Below, in pieces: positions 1 to 8,969 of a stretch of DNA of 64,000 nucleotides. Position numbers and translations under genes: made by a program. The stretch is from NCBI GenBank assembly GCA_014189435.1, contig CP050293.1:6515001-6579000 (forward strand), read 5' to 3'. Numbering within the stretch: the stretch's first letter is position 1; every line of letters begins with the position of its first letter. The notes under the pieces are model-generated. The model worked only from the letters and a program-made list of their open reading frames with translations, was not told where the DNA came from and ran no database searches. The DNA comes from Mesorhizobium loti (GTDB lineage: Bacteria; Pseudomonadota; Alphaproteobacteria; Rhizobiales; Rhizobiaceae).

Positions 1-113
1 CGTCGCCTGTCTTGCAACGTTGGAGATTGGCGAAACCGGCAATTACTGCACCCCCTCTCCCCGTCACTATACGGGGAGAGGATGCCGGCAGGCAGGTGAG
101 GGGCGGCGCCAAC
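1..113. repeat. Partial palindromic mosaic repeat, family A
   Basis: The window opens inside a composite intergenic repeat. Its core has the segment GATTGGCGAAA. A perfect 10-bp hairpin follows, with arms 55-64 and 71-80 (CTCTCCCCGT and its complement) around the loop CACTAT, then a GC-rich tail ATGCCGGCAGGCAGGTGAGG. The same arm and tail recur around 20.7-20.9 kb and 24.7-24.9 kb. No gene is seen in 1-184. Confidence 0.8.
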
Positions 114-184
114 GCTCGGAAAATGTGATGGGGTGTTCGAATCGGAAGCGATTGCCCTGGCAAGCGGTGGCAGGGCTGAAGGAG

Positions 185-991
185 CTACCGGATCCGCGCG
201 TCGATGATCTCGACGAAGCGTGCGAACAGGCCGGCCTGCGACTTGATCTTGAGCTTGCGGTAGATGTTGCGGCGATGAACCTTCACGGTTCCCGGCACGA
301 TGCGCATCGCCCTGGCGATCGATTCCGTCGAATGCCCCTGCAGCACCAGGTCGACGACATGCTTTTCGCGCGGCGTCAGCGACAGGCTCTTCCAGATATG
401 GGCACGGTCGAATTCGTTGACCGCAACGATCGTCTCGTCCTGCTTCGTCTCGGTTGGTTCGTCGGCCGGAAGGGCGGGCCAGCGCAACCTGATGAGGTTG
501 ATCACCGCCGGCGCCATGTCGCGTAACAATCTGGCATCGGCGGTGCCGAACGGGCCCGAAGCGCGCAGCCGCATCAGCGACAGCACCAGCGCATCCTTGC
601 CCGGTAGCGGCACGAAGAAGCCGACCTCCTCGGCCAGCCTGGTCTGGCTGTAGTAGGAACGAAAATACTCGCTGGCGTAGAAACGGTCCGGTGCCAATTC
701 GCGCATGCGCCAGAAGCCTTCCTTGCGCTCGACCGCCGCGTGGTGGAACGGGTCGAGCAGATACGGGCCTTCCTGGTAGAGCGCGACGAAGACATGGCTT
801 TCGGCGGGCGAAAACGTCTCGAACAGCAGCGGCGGGCGCGAGGCGCCGCGATAGCCGAAGACCACGCAGTGATCGAAACTGACATGAAGCCGCAGCCAAT
901 CGACCAGCGCCTTGCCGAAGAGGTCGCCGCTCGTCTCCCGCGTCGCTGCGACGAGCATGGCGAGTTGGCTATATTCGTCGCTGCGGGACAA
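185..991 (-). CDS. LuxR-family transcriptional regulator
   Basis: A 268-residue regulator. The C-terminal 60 residues (about 200-262) are a LuxR/GerE helix-turn-helix with LTPREKHVVDLVLQG and GTVKVHRRNIYRKL. The N-terminal part, with aromatic-rich stretches such as YQEGPYLLDPFHHA, is a sensor domain whose ligand I cannot name. I start it at TTG 991 because AAGGGGG lies six bases upstream, the best ribosome site in the open frame; the frame stays open to 1147, and ATG 958 is the first methionine after it. It diverges from the PotADBC-type operon starting at 1107 and probably controls it. The intervening 115 bp hold an inverted repeat. Confidence 0.85.
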   Translation of the reverse strand: MSRSDEYSQLAMLVAATRETSGDLFGKALVDWLRLHVSFDHCVVFGYRGASRPPLLFETFSPAESHVFVALYQEGPYLLDPFHHAAVERKEGFWRMRELAPDRFYASEYFRSYYSQTRLAEEVGFFVPLPGKDALVLSLMRLRASGPFGTADARLLRDMAPAVINLIRLRWPALPADEPTETKQDETIVAVNEFDRAHIWKSLSLTPREKHVVDLVLQGHSTESIARAMRIVPGTVKVHRRNIYRKLKIKSQAGLFARFVEIIDARIR

Positions 992-1023
992 TCCATACCC
1001 CCTTAAACGAGAAAATAGATCAG

Positions 1024-1045
1024 ATATACCACCTGCGAGGTATAT
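1024..1045. promoter_or_regulatory. Candidate operator, inverted repeat
   Basis: Arms ATATACC (1024-1030) and GGTATAT (1039-1045) form a perfect 7-bp inverted repeat, with a second dyad ACCT-N3-AGGT (1031-1041) nested between them. It lies between the divergent LuxR-type regulator and the transporter operon, 33 bp upstream of the TTG start, where a dimeric regulator would bind. Its function is inferred from position and symmetry only. Confidence 0.45.
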
Positions 1046-1106
1046 ACTAGCCGGCATTGGCTCTGGTAGCGTTCTGATATTGCCCTGTCGCTGGAGCCCG
1101 CAGCCT

Positions 1107-2243
1107 TTGACCGCAGTGCCTGACATCGAGTTTCGCGGCGTCACCAAGCGCTATGGCAGCGTGACCGCAGTCAGCGGTATCGATCTCGCCGTCCCACCTT
1201 CCGCCTTTGTTGCCCTGCTCGGCCCCTCCGGCTGCGGCAAGACGACCTGCCTGCGCATGATCGGTGGCTTCGAACAGCCGAGCGAAGGTCAGGTGTTCAT
1301 TCGCGGCCAGGACATGGCCGGCACGCCGCCCTACCGGCGGCCGGTCAACATGGTGTTCCAGCAATACGCTCTGTTTCCGCATCTCGATGTCGAGGACAAC
1401 GTCGCCTACGGGCTGCGCCAGGCGCGGCCAAGGCTGTCGTCACGCGAGATATCCTCAAGGGCGGGCGAGGCGCTCGAAATGGTGCGGCTCGCCGGCTATG
1501 GCCGCCGCAAGATCCACGAACTGTCAGGCGGCCAGCAGCAGCGGGTCGCGTTGGCGCGCGCGCTGGTCAACAAGCCGGCCGTGCTTTTGCTCGACGAGCC
1601 GCTGGCGGCGCTCGACAAGAAGCTGCGCACCGACATGCAGATCGAGCTGCAGAACCTGCAGCGCGAGATCGGCATCACCTTCGTGCTGGTCACCCACGAC
1701 CAGGAGGAAGCGCTGTCGATGAGCGATTTCGTCTGCGTCATGAATGGCGGCCGCATCGTCCAGCTCGGGCAGCCGAGCGAGATCTATGACGAGCCGGCCG
1801 ATTTGTTCGTCGCCGACTTCGTCGGCAAGACCAATCTCTTGAGCGGCACCGTCGCCGGGCATACCGGCGATCTGGTGGAGGTAGCGCTTGCCGATGGCAC
1901 GGTCATTGCGGCGCGCAAGCGGACTGCCTTGCAGCAGGGCGAGGCCGTGTCGGTCAGCCTTCGCCCCGAATCGCTCAGTCTCGGCGCGTCGGGAAGCGGC
2001 CGGTTCAAGGGCATCGTCCGCAACCGGATCTTCCTGGGCTCGACGGCGGAATACGCGATCGAGGTCAAGGGCATCGGAACGCTGCTGGCCAAGGCCGACC
2101 ATCTGATCGGCCACGGCAATCTCTTCAAGCCGGGTGAACCCGTCGCCATCGGCTTTGCCTCCGGAACGCCGCTGGCGTTTCCGGACACCAAGAACAACGG
2201 GACCAACCAGAGGGTAGATAAACATGTCGAAATCATATCGTGA
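1107..2243 (+). CDS. ABC transporter ATP-binding protein, PotA-type
   Basis: A cytoplasmic ATPase of 378 residues for a spermidine/putrescine-type importer. Walker A GPSGCGKTT is at about 39-47, the signature LSGGQQQR at 139-146, and Walker B LLLDEPLAALD at about 160-170; the last 90 residues resemble a TOBE domain. TTG 1107 is chosen because GGAG lies about ten bases upstream; GTG 1116 is the alternative. Its last 20 bases overlap the binding-protein gene, and two permeases and an SDR follow. The order ATPase, binding protein, permease, permease is typical of rhizobial Pot-like operons. The substrate is unknown. Confidence 0.9.
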   Translation: MTAVPDIEFRGVTKRYGSVTAVSGIDLAVPPSAFVALLGPSGCGKTTCLRMIGGFEQPSEGQVFIRGQDMAGTPPYRRPVNMVFQQYALFPHLDVEDNVAYGLRQARPRLSSREISSRAGEALEMVRLAGYGRRKIHELSGGQQQRVALARALVNKPAVLLLDEPLAALDKKLRTDMQIELQNLQREIGITFVLVTHDQEEALSMSDFVCVMNGGRIVQLGQPSEIYDEPADLFVADFVGKTNLLSGTVAGHTGDLVEVALADGTVIAARKRTALQQGEAVSVSLRPESLSLGASGSGRFKGIVRNRIFLGSTAEYAIEVKGIGTLLAKADHLIGHGNLFKPGEPVAIGFASGTPLAFPDTKNNGTNQRVDKHVEIIS

Positions 2244-3387
2244 CGGACTGCCGATAAGCCCTGAGAATTTTGTCGACCAGCTGATGCGCCTCAAGCGCGG
2301 CTCGATCGGCCGCCGCGATTTCCTCGGCCTCACCGGCCTTGGCATTGCGACGGCGGTGATGGCGCGCGAGATCGGCATCATGCCGACGCCGGCCTTTGCC
2401 GCTGAAAACCTTGGCGACCGCATGTCGATCGCCACCTGGCCGAATTATCATGACCCGGCGACCTTCGAGAATTTCAAGAAGGACACCGGCGTTGCCGTCG
2501 AGGTCAACGTGTTCGGCTCCAATGAGGAGATGCTGGCCAAGCTGCAGGCCGGCGCCTCGGGCTGGAGCCTGTTCGTGCCGACCAACTACACGATCTCCAC
2601 CTACAAGAAGCTCGGCATCATCGAACCGCTGGAGATGGCGAAACTGCCGAATTTCGACGGGTCGCAGGAGGATCCACGCTTCACCTCGGAGGGCACGATC
2701 GATGCGGTGACCTATGCGGTGCCGAAGAACTGGGGCACCACTGGCTTTGCCGTCAACACCAAGAAGCTGACCAAGCCGATGACGAGCTGGAAGGAGTTCT
2801 GGGACACCGCCATGGCGGAAGGCGACAGCCGCACCATGGTGCACGACTATCAGCTGACCACGATCGGCAATGCGCTGAAATATTACGGCTACTCGTTCAA
2901 CTCGCTCAAGCCAGACGAACTGGCCAAGGCGGAGGAACTGCTGCTGAAGGTCAAGCCGCATCTGTTCGCGGTTTCCTCCGACTATCAGCCGGGGATGCGC
3001 GCCGGTGACGCGTGGATGACCATGTGCTGGACGAACGATGGCGCGCAGTTGCATCGCGACATTCCCGAGATCGCCTATGTGCTGGGCAAGGAAGGCGGCG
3101 AGATCTGGACCGATTTCTACGCCATTCCGAAGGACGCGCCGAACAAGCCCGCCGGCTACGCCCTGCTCAATTATCTGATGAACCCGCAGGTGGCGGTGAA
3201 GGAGCACCTGGCCAATGGTGCGCCGTCGACCGATGCGCGGGTCAACAAGGTGCTGCCGAAGGAGGTGCTCGACAATCCGATCCTCTATCCGGCGGCGGAC
3301 CTGTTGACGCCACTGGAATTCGGCGCGGCGGCAACGCTGACCGATCCCGGCCGTGCTGAATTGATGGCGCGCTTCAAGTCGGCCTGA
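2224..3387 (+). CDS. Periplasmic substrate-binding protein, PotD-type
   Basis: A 387-residue extracellular solute-binding protein of the spermidine/putrescine family, with the typical early segment ATWPNYHDPATFENF after the signal. Export is probably by the Tat system: a twin arginine in GRRDFLGLTGLG sits at residues 30-31 before a hydrophobic stretch and an AFA cleavage site near residue 59. The n-region is about 29 residues, unusually long. The start overlaps the ATPase gene by 20 bp. It delivers the ligand to the two permeases encoded next. Polyamine or a related amine is possible but unproven. Confidence 0.88.
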   Translation: MSKSYRDGLPISPENFVDQLMRLKRGSIGRRDFLGLTGLGIATAVMAREIGIMPTPAFAAENLGDRMSIATWPNYHDPATFENFKKDTGVAVEVNVFGSNEEMLAKLQAGASGWSLFVPTNYTISTYKKLGIIEPLEMAKLPNFDGSQEDPRFTSEGTIDAVTYAVPKNWGTTGFAVNTKKLTKPMTSWKEFWDTAMAEGDSRTMVHDYQLTTIGNALKYYGYSFNSLKPDELAKAEELLLKVKPHLFAVSSDYQPGMRAGDAWMTMCWTNDGAQLHRDIPEIAYVLGKEGGEIWTDFYAIPKDAPNKPAGYALLNYLMNPQVAVKEHLANGAPSTDARVNKVLPKEVLDNPILYPAADLLTPLEFGAAATLTDPGRAELMARFKSA

Positions 3388-3423
3388 GCGGCGCGGACCT
3401 CAAATTCGACGCAGATAACTTGA

Positions 3424-3444
3424 CCGGCGGGTTTTGCCCGCCGG
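3424..3444 (+). other. mRNA hairpin between binding-protein and permease genes
   Basis: CCGGCGGG (3424-3431), loop TTTTG and CCCGCCGG (3437-3444) make a perfect 8-bp stem without a following T-run. It lies in the 75-bp gap after the binding-protein gene. Such hairpins often protect the upstream transcript and keep binding protein in excess over permease. That role is inferred. Confidence 0.5.
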
Positions 3445-3462
3445 CACCGGGGCAATCTCTCC

Positions 3463-4326
3463 ATGCACGGCAGCCGTCTTCGCAAGAATCTTCTGACCGC
3501 CATGCTGCTCGGTCCGGCGACCGCGTGGCTGGTGGTGTTTCTGGTGCTGCCGTTCATAGCCATCGCCGTGTTCAGCGTCGGCGAACGGGCGCCGGAAGGC
3601 GGCTACCAGGCAGCCTTCACTTTCGCGCAATATGCCAATCTCCCGGCGCGGGCGACCGCCTTCTGGAACACGATGGTGCTGGCGCCGGTGGGGGCGCTCG
3701 CCTGTCTTCTCGTCGCCTATCCGGTCGCCTACTATCTTGCGTTGAAGGCGCCGCAGCGCTGGCGGCTGATCCTGCTGGCGCTGGTCGTCATCCCTTTCTG
3801 GACCAGCCTTCTGATGCGGACCTATGCCTGGATGTATGTGCTGGGCGGGCGCGGCATTCCCGCCTTGCTGGCGTTTGTCGGCATCGAGGACGTCAGGCTG
3901 ATCAACACGCCGGGTGCGGTTCTGCTCGGCATTGTCTATGGCTATCTGCCGCTGATGATCCTGCCCATCTATGTCAGCCTCGAGCGGCTCGACCGGCGGC
4001 TGCTGGAAGCCTCGGCCGATCTCGGCGCGACGCCGATTTCGACTTTCCTCGGCGTGACCCTGAAACTGTCGCTGCCGGGTGTGATGACCGGGTTCTCGCT
4101 GGTCATGATCCTTTTGCTTGGCGAATATCTGATCCCGACGTTGCTTGGCGGCGGCAAGGTGTTCTTCATCGGCAACGCGCTGGTCGACCTGTTCCTGCAG
4201 TCGCGCAACTGGCCGTTCGGATCGGCCATCGCGATCACGCTGGTGCTGGTCTCGGTGGTGGTGCTGATTGCCGCAAACCGCATCTCGACCCGGGTTTCGG
4301 GCGCGCGCCGGGTGGACCTGATCTGA
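3463..4326 (+). CDS. ABC transporter permease, PotB-type
   Basis: A 287-residue inner-membrane permease with about six hydrophobic segments, the first at roughly residues 10-35. The EAA loop that docks on the ATPase reads LLEASADLGATPISTF near residues 180-195, as in PotB/PotH proteins. The stop codon shares one base with the start of the next permease gene (TGATG), so the pair is translationally coupled. It works with the ATPase at 1107 and the binding protein at 2224. Confidence 0.9.
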   Translation: MHGSRLRKNLLTAMLLGPATAWLVVFLVLPFIAIAVFSVGERAPEGGYQAAFTFAQYANLPARATAFWNTMVLAPVGALACLLVAYPVAYYLALKAPQRWRLILLALVVIPFWTSLLMRTYAWMYVLGGRGIPALLAFVGIEDVRLINTPGAVLLGIVYGYLPLMILPIYVSLERLDRRLLEASADLGATPISTFLGVTLKLSLPGVMTGFSLVMILLLGEYLIPTLLGGGKVFFIGNALVDLFLQSRNWPFGSAIAITLVLVSVVVLIAANRISTRVSGARRVDLI

Positions 4327-5138
4327 TGCGCGCCTTCGTCATTGCCGTCTTTGCCTTCCTCTATCTGCCGATCGCGCTGGTCGTGCTGTTCTCCTTCAAC
4401 GCTGGTCACCATGCCAGCGAGTTCACCGGCTTTTCGGTGCAATGGTACGGCAAGGCGCTGGCGAACCCGTTCCTGGTCGAGGCGCTGAAGAACAGCCTGT
4501 TCATTGCCACCACCAGCGCTTCGCTGGCGGCGCTATGCGGCACGGCGGCCGCACTCGGCCTGGCGCGCGTGAGCGTCAGAACCCGCGCGGTTTTCGATGC
4601 CCTTCTCGGGGCCGCGATCGTCGTTCCGGGTGTCGTCATCGGCATTTCGACGCTGGTTGCGCTCGTCCAGCTCTTTGGCGTCGTCAACCCGTTCCTCGCC
4701 TCGATCTGGCCGGATGACCAGCCGCCGCGCCTGGCGCTCGGCTACGGTTCGATCATTGCGGCGCACGGGCTGTTTTCGATGGCGCTGGTGACGATGATCG
4801 TTGGCACCCGGCTCGGCAGCCTCGACCGCAATCTGGTCGAGGCGTCGAGTGATCTCTACGCCACGCCGTTGACGACGTTTCGCAGCATCGTCCTGCCACA
4901 GATCCTGCCGGCGGTCGTCGCCGGCTTCCTGCTCGCCTTCACCTTCTCCTTCGACGATTTCATCGTCGCCTTCTTCGTCGCCGGCGCACAGACGACGCTG
5001 CCGATCTATGTCTTCGCTTCGATCCGGCGTGGCGTGACGCCGGAGATCAATGCCATCGCGACGATCGTCCTCGTCGCCTCCGTGCTGCTCGTGGTGCTTG
5101 CCCAATGGCAGTTGCGCCAGCGCAAACCATCGAACTGA
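4326..5138 (+). CDS. ABC transporter permease, PotC-type
   Basis: A 270-residue inner-membrane permease that pairs with the PotB-type protein before it. It opens with a hydrophobic helix (VIAVFAFLYLPIALVVLFSF) and has the PotC-like EAA loop VEASSDLYATPLTTF. ATG 4326 overlaps the previous stop by one base; the frame is open upstream but carries no plausible earlier start. The SDR gene follows ten bases after the stop and is probably on the same transcript. Confidence 0.9.
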   Translation: MRAFVIAVFAFLYLPIALVVLFSFNAGHHASEFTGFSVQWYGKALANPFLVEALKNSLFIATTSASLAALCGTAAALGLARVSVRTRAVFDALLGAAIVVPGVVIGISTLVALVQLFGVVNPFLASIWPDDQPPRLALGYGSIIAAHGLFSMALVTMIVGTRLGSLDRNLVEASSDLYATPLTTFRSIVLPQILPAVVAGFLLAFTFSFDDFIVAFFVAGAQTTLPIYVFASIRRGVTPEINAIATIVLVASVLLVVLAQWQLRQRKPSN

Positions 5139-5148
5139 AAGCTGCATC

Positions 5149-5910
5149 ATGATCCTCAAAGACCGCATCGCCGTGGTGACAGGCGCCGGCTCCGGCATCG
5201 GGCGCGCCGGCGCCATGATCATGGCCAGGGAAGGTGCGGTGGTCGTCATCGCCGACAGGGATGAGGCTGCTGGCGAAACAACGGCTTCGGACATCCGGGC
5301 AATGGGCGGCCAAGCCGAGGCGATCGCCACCGATGTCGCGGAGGACGCGGCGGTTGAAGAACTCATTGCCGGCACGCTCGACAGGCACGGGCGCATCGAC
5401 ATCCTGCACAATCACGCCGGCATCCAGGTCGGCGGCACGCTGACCGAAGTCGAAGTCGACGGCATGGATGCGTCGTGGCGGGTCAATGTGCGGGCGCAGT
5501 TCCTGGCGGCCAGGGTGGTCATGCCATCGATGGTCGCACGAGGCGGCGGCGTCATCCTCAACACGGCCTCGAATTCGGGCGTGTTCTACGACCGCGAGAT
5601 GATCGCCTACGCAACCTCCAAACATGCGGTGGTGGCAATGACCAGGCAGATGTCGCTCGACTATGCCCGGCACAATGTCCGCGTCAACGCACTCTGCCCG
5701 GGCTGGGTCGACACGCCGTTCAACGAGCCGTTCATCGCTCAGATGGGCGGACGCGAGGCGATCGAAACCTATGTCCGCACCAAGATCCCGATGGGACGCT
5801 GGGCCAGTGCCGATGAGATCGCCGAAGCGATCCTCTTCCTCGTCTCCGACCGCTCATCCTTCATGACCGGCCAGGCGCTGGTGATCGATGGCGGCGAAAG
5901 CATCGGTTGA
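5149..5910 (+). CDS. SDR-family NAD(P)-dependent oxidoreductase
   Basis: A classical short-chain dehydrogenase of 253 residues. The N-terminal cofactor motif TGAGSGIGRAG is at about residues 10-20, NHAG (a variant of NNAG) is near 90, and a YATSKHA catalytic segment is near 160-166 with a serine upstream. The C-terminal end VIDGGESIG is typical. It is the last gene of the PotADBC-type operon, so it probably oxidises or reduces the imported compound or a breakdown product. The exact substrate cannot be read from sequence. Confidence 0.88.
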   Translation: MILKDRIAVVTGAGSGIGRAGAMIMAREGAVVVIADRDEAAGETTASDIRAMGGQAEAIATDVAEDAAVEELIAGTLDRHGRIDILHNHAGIQVGGTLTEVEVDGMDASWRVNVRAQFLAARVVMPSMVARGGGVILNTASNSGVFYDREMIAYATSKHAVVAMTRQMSLDYARHNVRVNALCPGWVDTPFNEPFIAQMGGREAIETYVRTKIPMGRWASADEIAEAILFLVSDRSSFMTGQALVIDGGESIG

Positions 5911-6211
5911 GACTTGTGCTTTCGTTATCAACTCCCCTGTTTGAAAGCCTTTCCGATATACCACGCCAAAACTTTCACCCGTGCCGCTGCTCGGTGGCAG
6001 GACTATAGTCCGACCGGCATGGGACTTCAGTGCCACGACCGTTCAAAAGCATCAATTTGTGTTTGATATCAGATGGTTATGGTGCCGACTGATCGCCCGC
6101 TCGCGTATTGAGACCGCATTTGTCTAAAGTTTACTCTGTACAATTAGCGATTCCTCATAGGACGGTCGCCTAGCGGTCGGGCCAAGGGCGGCGATTCCCG
6201 AGGAGATTACC
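5911..6211. other. Intergenic region, no gene seen
   Basis: This 301-bp stretch is more AT-rich than its surroundings and holds no convincing gene. It must contain the promoter for the secreted protein at 6212. A good ribosome site GAGGAG lies just upstream of that start. A short direct repeat of GCGGTCGG/GACGGTCG type occurs near 6162-6182. I found no convincing -35/-10 pair. Confidence 0.5.
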
Positions 6212-6934
6212 ATGACAAACCGAAAAACTCTGTTTGCGGCGCTTGCCGCATTGGCGCTTCTGGCGTCTCCGGCGCTCGCCGGAGCCGGCGGCAACGGGCA
6301 CGGCGGTGGCAATGGCGGCGGCCATGGTAATGGCGGTGGCAATGCTGGCGGGAACGGCGGCAATGGCAATGGCAAGAGCGGCGCTTCGCACGGCAAGTCG
6401 TCGTCGGCCCCTGGGCAGGTGGCAAAGACCAAAACGGACGACACCACGGTCGACAAGACCACAAAGGTCTCGGCTCTGCCCAAGGAGAAGAACATCCACG
6501 CCAAGCTTGGCCGGCTGAACTCGCTGCAGCGCAACATCAACGCCTATATGAACTCGAAGAGCAAGAAGTTCGCTGCCATTCAGGCCTTCGTGACGCAGTC
6601 CGCCAAAGCCAAGGTCGCCCAGGCCACAGCGGACGCCGCCCAGGCCGAACTGGACGCCCTGACGTCGCTGACAGCCGACGAGATTGCCGCCATGTCGCCC
6701 GAAGATCAGGCGGCCCTGCCTGGGAAGATAGCGGCCCTGCAGGTTGAGGTCGCTGCCGACAAAGCGGCGGCTGCCGCGGCCGCGGTCGGCACCGATGATA
6801 CATCGCTCAACGCGGCGCTGACGGAGATGGCCAACAAGCCCGTCGATGACGAGGTCACGACCTGGGCCCAGGGCGTCCTTGCCGACAAGATCGACCAGAC
6901 GGCCGCCACGATGCAGACGGAAACGACGCCGTAA
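6212..6934 (+). CDS. Secreted Gly/Asn/His-rich protein of unknown function
   Basis: A 240-residue protein with a clear signal peptide (TLFAALAALALLASPALAG, residues 6-24). Then comes a low-complexity segment of about 40 residues made of Gly, Asn, His and Ala, a Lys/Thr-rich linker, and an Ala/Lys/Asp-rich helical half (about 90-235) that looks like a coiled coil. It is a single-gene unit: a terminator follows and the next gene points the other way. I do not recognise the family. It could be a cell-surface or matrix protein. Confidence 0.75.
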   Translation: MTNRKTLFAALAALALLASPALAGAGGNGHGGGNGGGHGNGGGNAGGNGGNGNGKSGASHGKSSSAPGQVAKTKTDDTTVDKTTKVSALPKEKNIHAKLGRLNSLQRNINAYMNSKSKKFAAIQAFVTQSAKAKVAQATADAAQAELDALTSLTADEIAAMSPEDQAALPGKIAALQVEVAADKAAAAAAAVGTDDTSLNAALTEMANKPVDDEVTTWAQGVLADKIDQTAATMQTETTP

Positions 6935-6972
6935 CGACCTGCCGCCGAAACGGCAGTGGCCAGTCAAAGAAG

Positions 6973-7008
6973 ATGCCGCCGGGTCTCGCCCGGCGGCATT
7001 GCTTTTTC
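6973..7008 (+). terminator. Rho-independent terminator
   Basis: ATGCCGCCGGG (6973-6983), loop TCTCG and CCCGGCGGCAT (6989-6999) form a perfect 11-bp stem followed by TGCTTTTT. It ends the transcript of the secreted protein. The stem would also form in transcripts from the other strand, but the T-run fits the plus strand. Confidence 0.85.
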
Positions 7009-7073
7009 CCGGCCATGATCGGGCTGGCTATCCCGGGACAGCGAACTATCCTGAGATGGCGAGGTTCGAACAC

Positions 7074-8582
7074 TCATACATGCTTGCGGCCGCCGGTCTC
7101 GCGGAACCAGCTGTCGGGGTAGGGATACCACCAGTCCTGGATTGCCGGTTTGTGGTCGATGATCACCATCTTCGAGCGGCGGAAGGCGTCGAGCCCCTGA
7201 CGGCCGAGTTCGCGGCCGAGGCCTGAGGCCTTCCAGCCGCCGAAGGGCAGGGCGTCATTGTCGATCAACGGGTTGTTGACCCAGACCATACCAGCTTCGA
7301 GCCGCTCGGCTGCCTCGTGCGCCTCGGCAAGATCTGATGTGAACACCGAGGCGCCGAGCCCGAACGGGCTGTCATTGGCAAGCCGGATCGCCTCGTCGAA
7401 ATCCCTGACCCGGCAGATGGCGGCGACGGGGCCAAAGCACTCCTCGCGCACGATGGCCATGTCTGGGGTGACGCCGGTCAGGATGGTCGGTTCGTAGAAC
7501 CAGCCGGTGTTGTGCGCCGGCGGGATGCGCCCTCCGGTGACCGCCTTGGCGCCGTGCGCGATTGCATCGTCGACGAGGCGCATGACCTTGGCCCGTGCCG
7601 CTTCGCTGACCAGCGGACCGATCTCGGTCTTGTCCATGCCGTTGCCGACGCGCAACGCCCGTGTCCTTTCGGCGAACAGTTCGACAAAGCGGTCGTGGAC
7701 GGCATCGACGACGAAGAAGCGCTCGGCCGAGGTGCAGACCTGGCCGGTGAGGTGGAAGGCGGCGGTGACGCTGCCGGCGGCCGCGACCTCAAGCGGGGCG
7801 TGCTCACTGATGATCAGCGGATCGCTGCCGCCGGCTTCGATGACGCAAGGCTTCATGCGCTCGGCACAAGCGACCGCGACCGCCTTGCCGGCGGCGACCG
7901 AGCCGGTGAAGGCGACGGCGTGGGTGCGATCGGAGGCGATCAGGGCCTGCGCGGTGGTGGCACCGCCGGGCAGGCAGGAGACCAGGCCTTCCGGCAGCGA
8001 GCGGAACACGGTCATGTAGTCCAGCGTGGACAGCGTCGTCGCCTCGGCCGGCTTGATGATGCAGGCATTGCCGGCGGCAAGTGACGCGGCGACCGTCCAG
8101 CACATCAGCAGGATCGGGAAGTTGTAGGGCATGATGTGGACCGATACGCCATAGGGCTCGTAGCGCGCATATTGGAACGAACCGGCCTGTGTCGTGCCGG
8201 CGATCTTGCCGGCATCGTCGCGCGCCATCTCGGCATAGTAGCGGAAGATCGGCGCGCAGTTGGCGATCTCACCGATCGCCTCGGGGTAGGGCTTGCCCAT
8301 CTCACGCACCATCAGCTCGGCGCAGCGGGTGAAGTCGGCCGCCTCGATAGCGTTGGCGACGGCGTGCAGATGCTTTGCCCGGCTCTTGGCGTCGAGTTTC
8401 TTCCAGGCCGTCTGCGCCTTGGTCGCGGCGGTGAGCGCGGCGTCGATCTCGCCGTCGGTGGCTGCCGATATGGTGCCTACGGTTTCGAGCGTCGCCGGAT
8501 CGATCACCGGCTTGTTTGTGCCAGTCATCGGCCGGTAATCGGGGTTGACGAAGAATGCCGGCCGGTCAGCTGAGAAATCCAT
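7074..8582 (-). CDS. NAD(P)-dependent aldehyde dehydrogenase
   Basis: A 502-residue aldehyde dehydrogenase, resembling succinate-semialdehyde and related short-chain aldehyde dehydrogenases. It shows IMPYNFPILLMCWTVAASLAAG near residue 150, the NAD loop AFTGSVAAGKAVA, the general-base glutamate in VIEAGGSDPLI and the nucleophilic cysteine in LTGQVCTSAERF. GAGAGGA sits seven bases before ATG 8582. It follows three cupin genes on the same strand. It probably oxidises the aldehyde made by the FAD oxidase at 19340, as PuuC does in the Puu pathway; this pairing is inferred. Confidence 0.9.
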   Translation of the reverse strand: MDFSADRPAFFVNPDYRPMTGTNKPVIDPATLETVGTISAATDGEIDAALTAATKAQTAWKKLDAKSRAKHLHAVANAIEAADFTRCAELMVREMGKPYPEAIGEIANCAPIFRYYAEMARDDAGKIAGTTQAGSFQYARYEPYGVSVHIMPYNFPILLMCWTVAASLAAGNACIIKPAEATTLSTLDYMTVFRSLPEGLVSCLPGGATTAQALIASDRTHAVAFTGSVAAGKAVAVACAERMKPCVIEAGGSDPLIISEHAPLEVAAAGSVTAAFHLTGQVCTSAERFFVVDAVHDRFVELFAERTRALRVGNGMDKTEIGPLVSEAARAKVMRLVDDAIAHGAKAVTGGRIPPAHNTGWFYEPTILTGVTPDMAIVREECFGPVAAICRVRDFDEAIRLANDSPFGLGASVFTSDLAEAHEAAERLEAGMVWVNNPLIDNDALPFGGWKASGLGRELGRQGLDAFRRSKMVIIDHKPAIQDWWYPYPDSWFRETGGRKHV

Positions 8583-8602
8583 GGGTATCCTCTCAGATCC
8601 GC

Positions 8603-8947
8603 TCAGCGGATCATGTAGACCTTCTTGATGGTCTCATGGACGGTGCAGACGCCTTTCCAGTCCTGCGGAAAGAAGGCTGCCGTATCCGGCTCGATCTCGA
8701 TCACCTCGCCGGATTCATGCACATAGGTGCAGCGGCCTTCGAGGAAGTGGCAGAATTCGTCGCGGGTGACATGGCAGTGCCATTTGCCTGGGGTGCAGAC
8801 CCAAAGCCCGCATTCGGAGCGGCCTTCCGGCCCCTTGTGAAGCAGCTTGCCCGAGGTGTGGGACAGGCCCTCGATCATGGTCGGGATGACGCCCCAGTCG
8901 ACGAGGTCGGTGATGGCGAGCGGGGATTTCATGATGGGTGTGGTCAT
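8603..8947 (-). CDS. Small cupin-domain protein, copy 1
   Basis: A 114-residue single-domain cupin of the DUF861/EutQ-like type: GLWVCTPGKWHCHVTRDEF, then CHFLEGRCTYVHESGE and a second barrel half ending TIKKVYMIR. It is the only one of three tandem paralogues that carries an HxH pair (HCH) followed four residues later by Glu, the classic metal-binding pattern of cupin motif 1. AAGGA precedes ATG 8947. It lies 20 bases upstream of the aldehyde dehydrogenase gene and probably shares its transcript. The substrate is unknown. Confidence 0.85.
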   Translation of the reverse strand: MTTPIMKSPLAITDLVDWGVIPTMIEGLSHTSGKLLHKGPEGRSECGLWVCTPGKWHCHVTRDEFCHFLEGRCTYVHESGEVIEIEPDTAAFFPQDWKGVCTVHETIKKVYMIR

Positions 8948-8969
8948 ATCGATTTCCTTGAAATGGGGC

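Noticed and set aside
3420..5138. Apparent long frame covering both permeases of the first operon
   Set aside because: The first 300 codons are out of frame with the PotB-type permease; the real second permease starts at ATG 4326.
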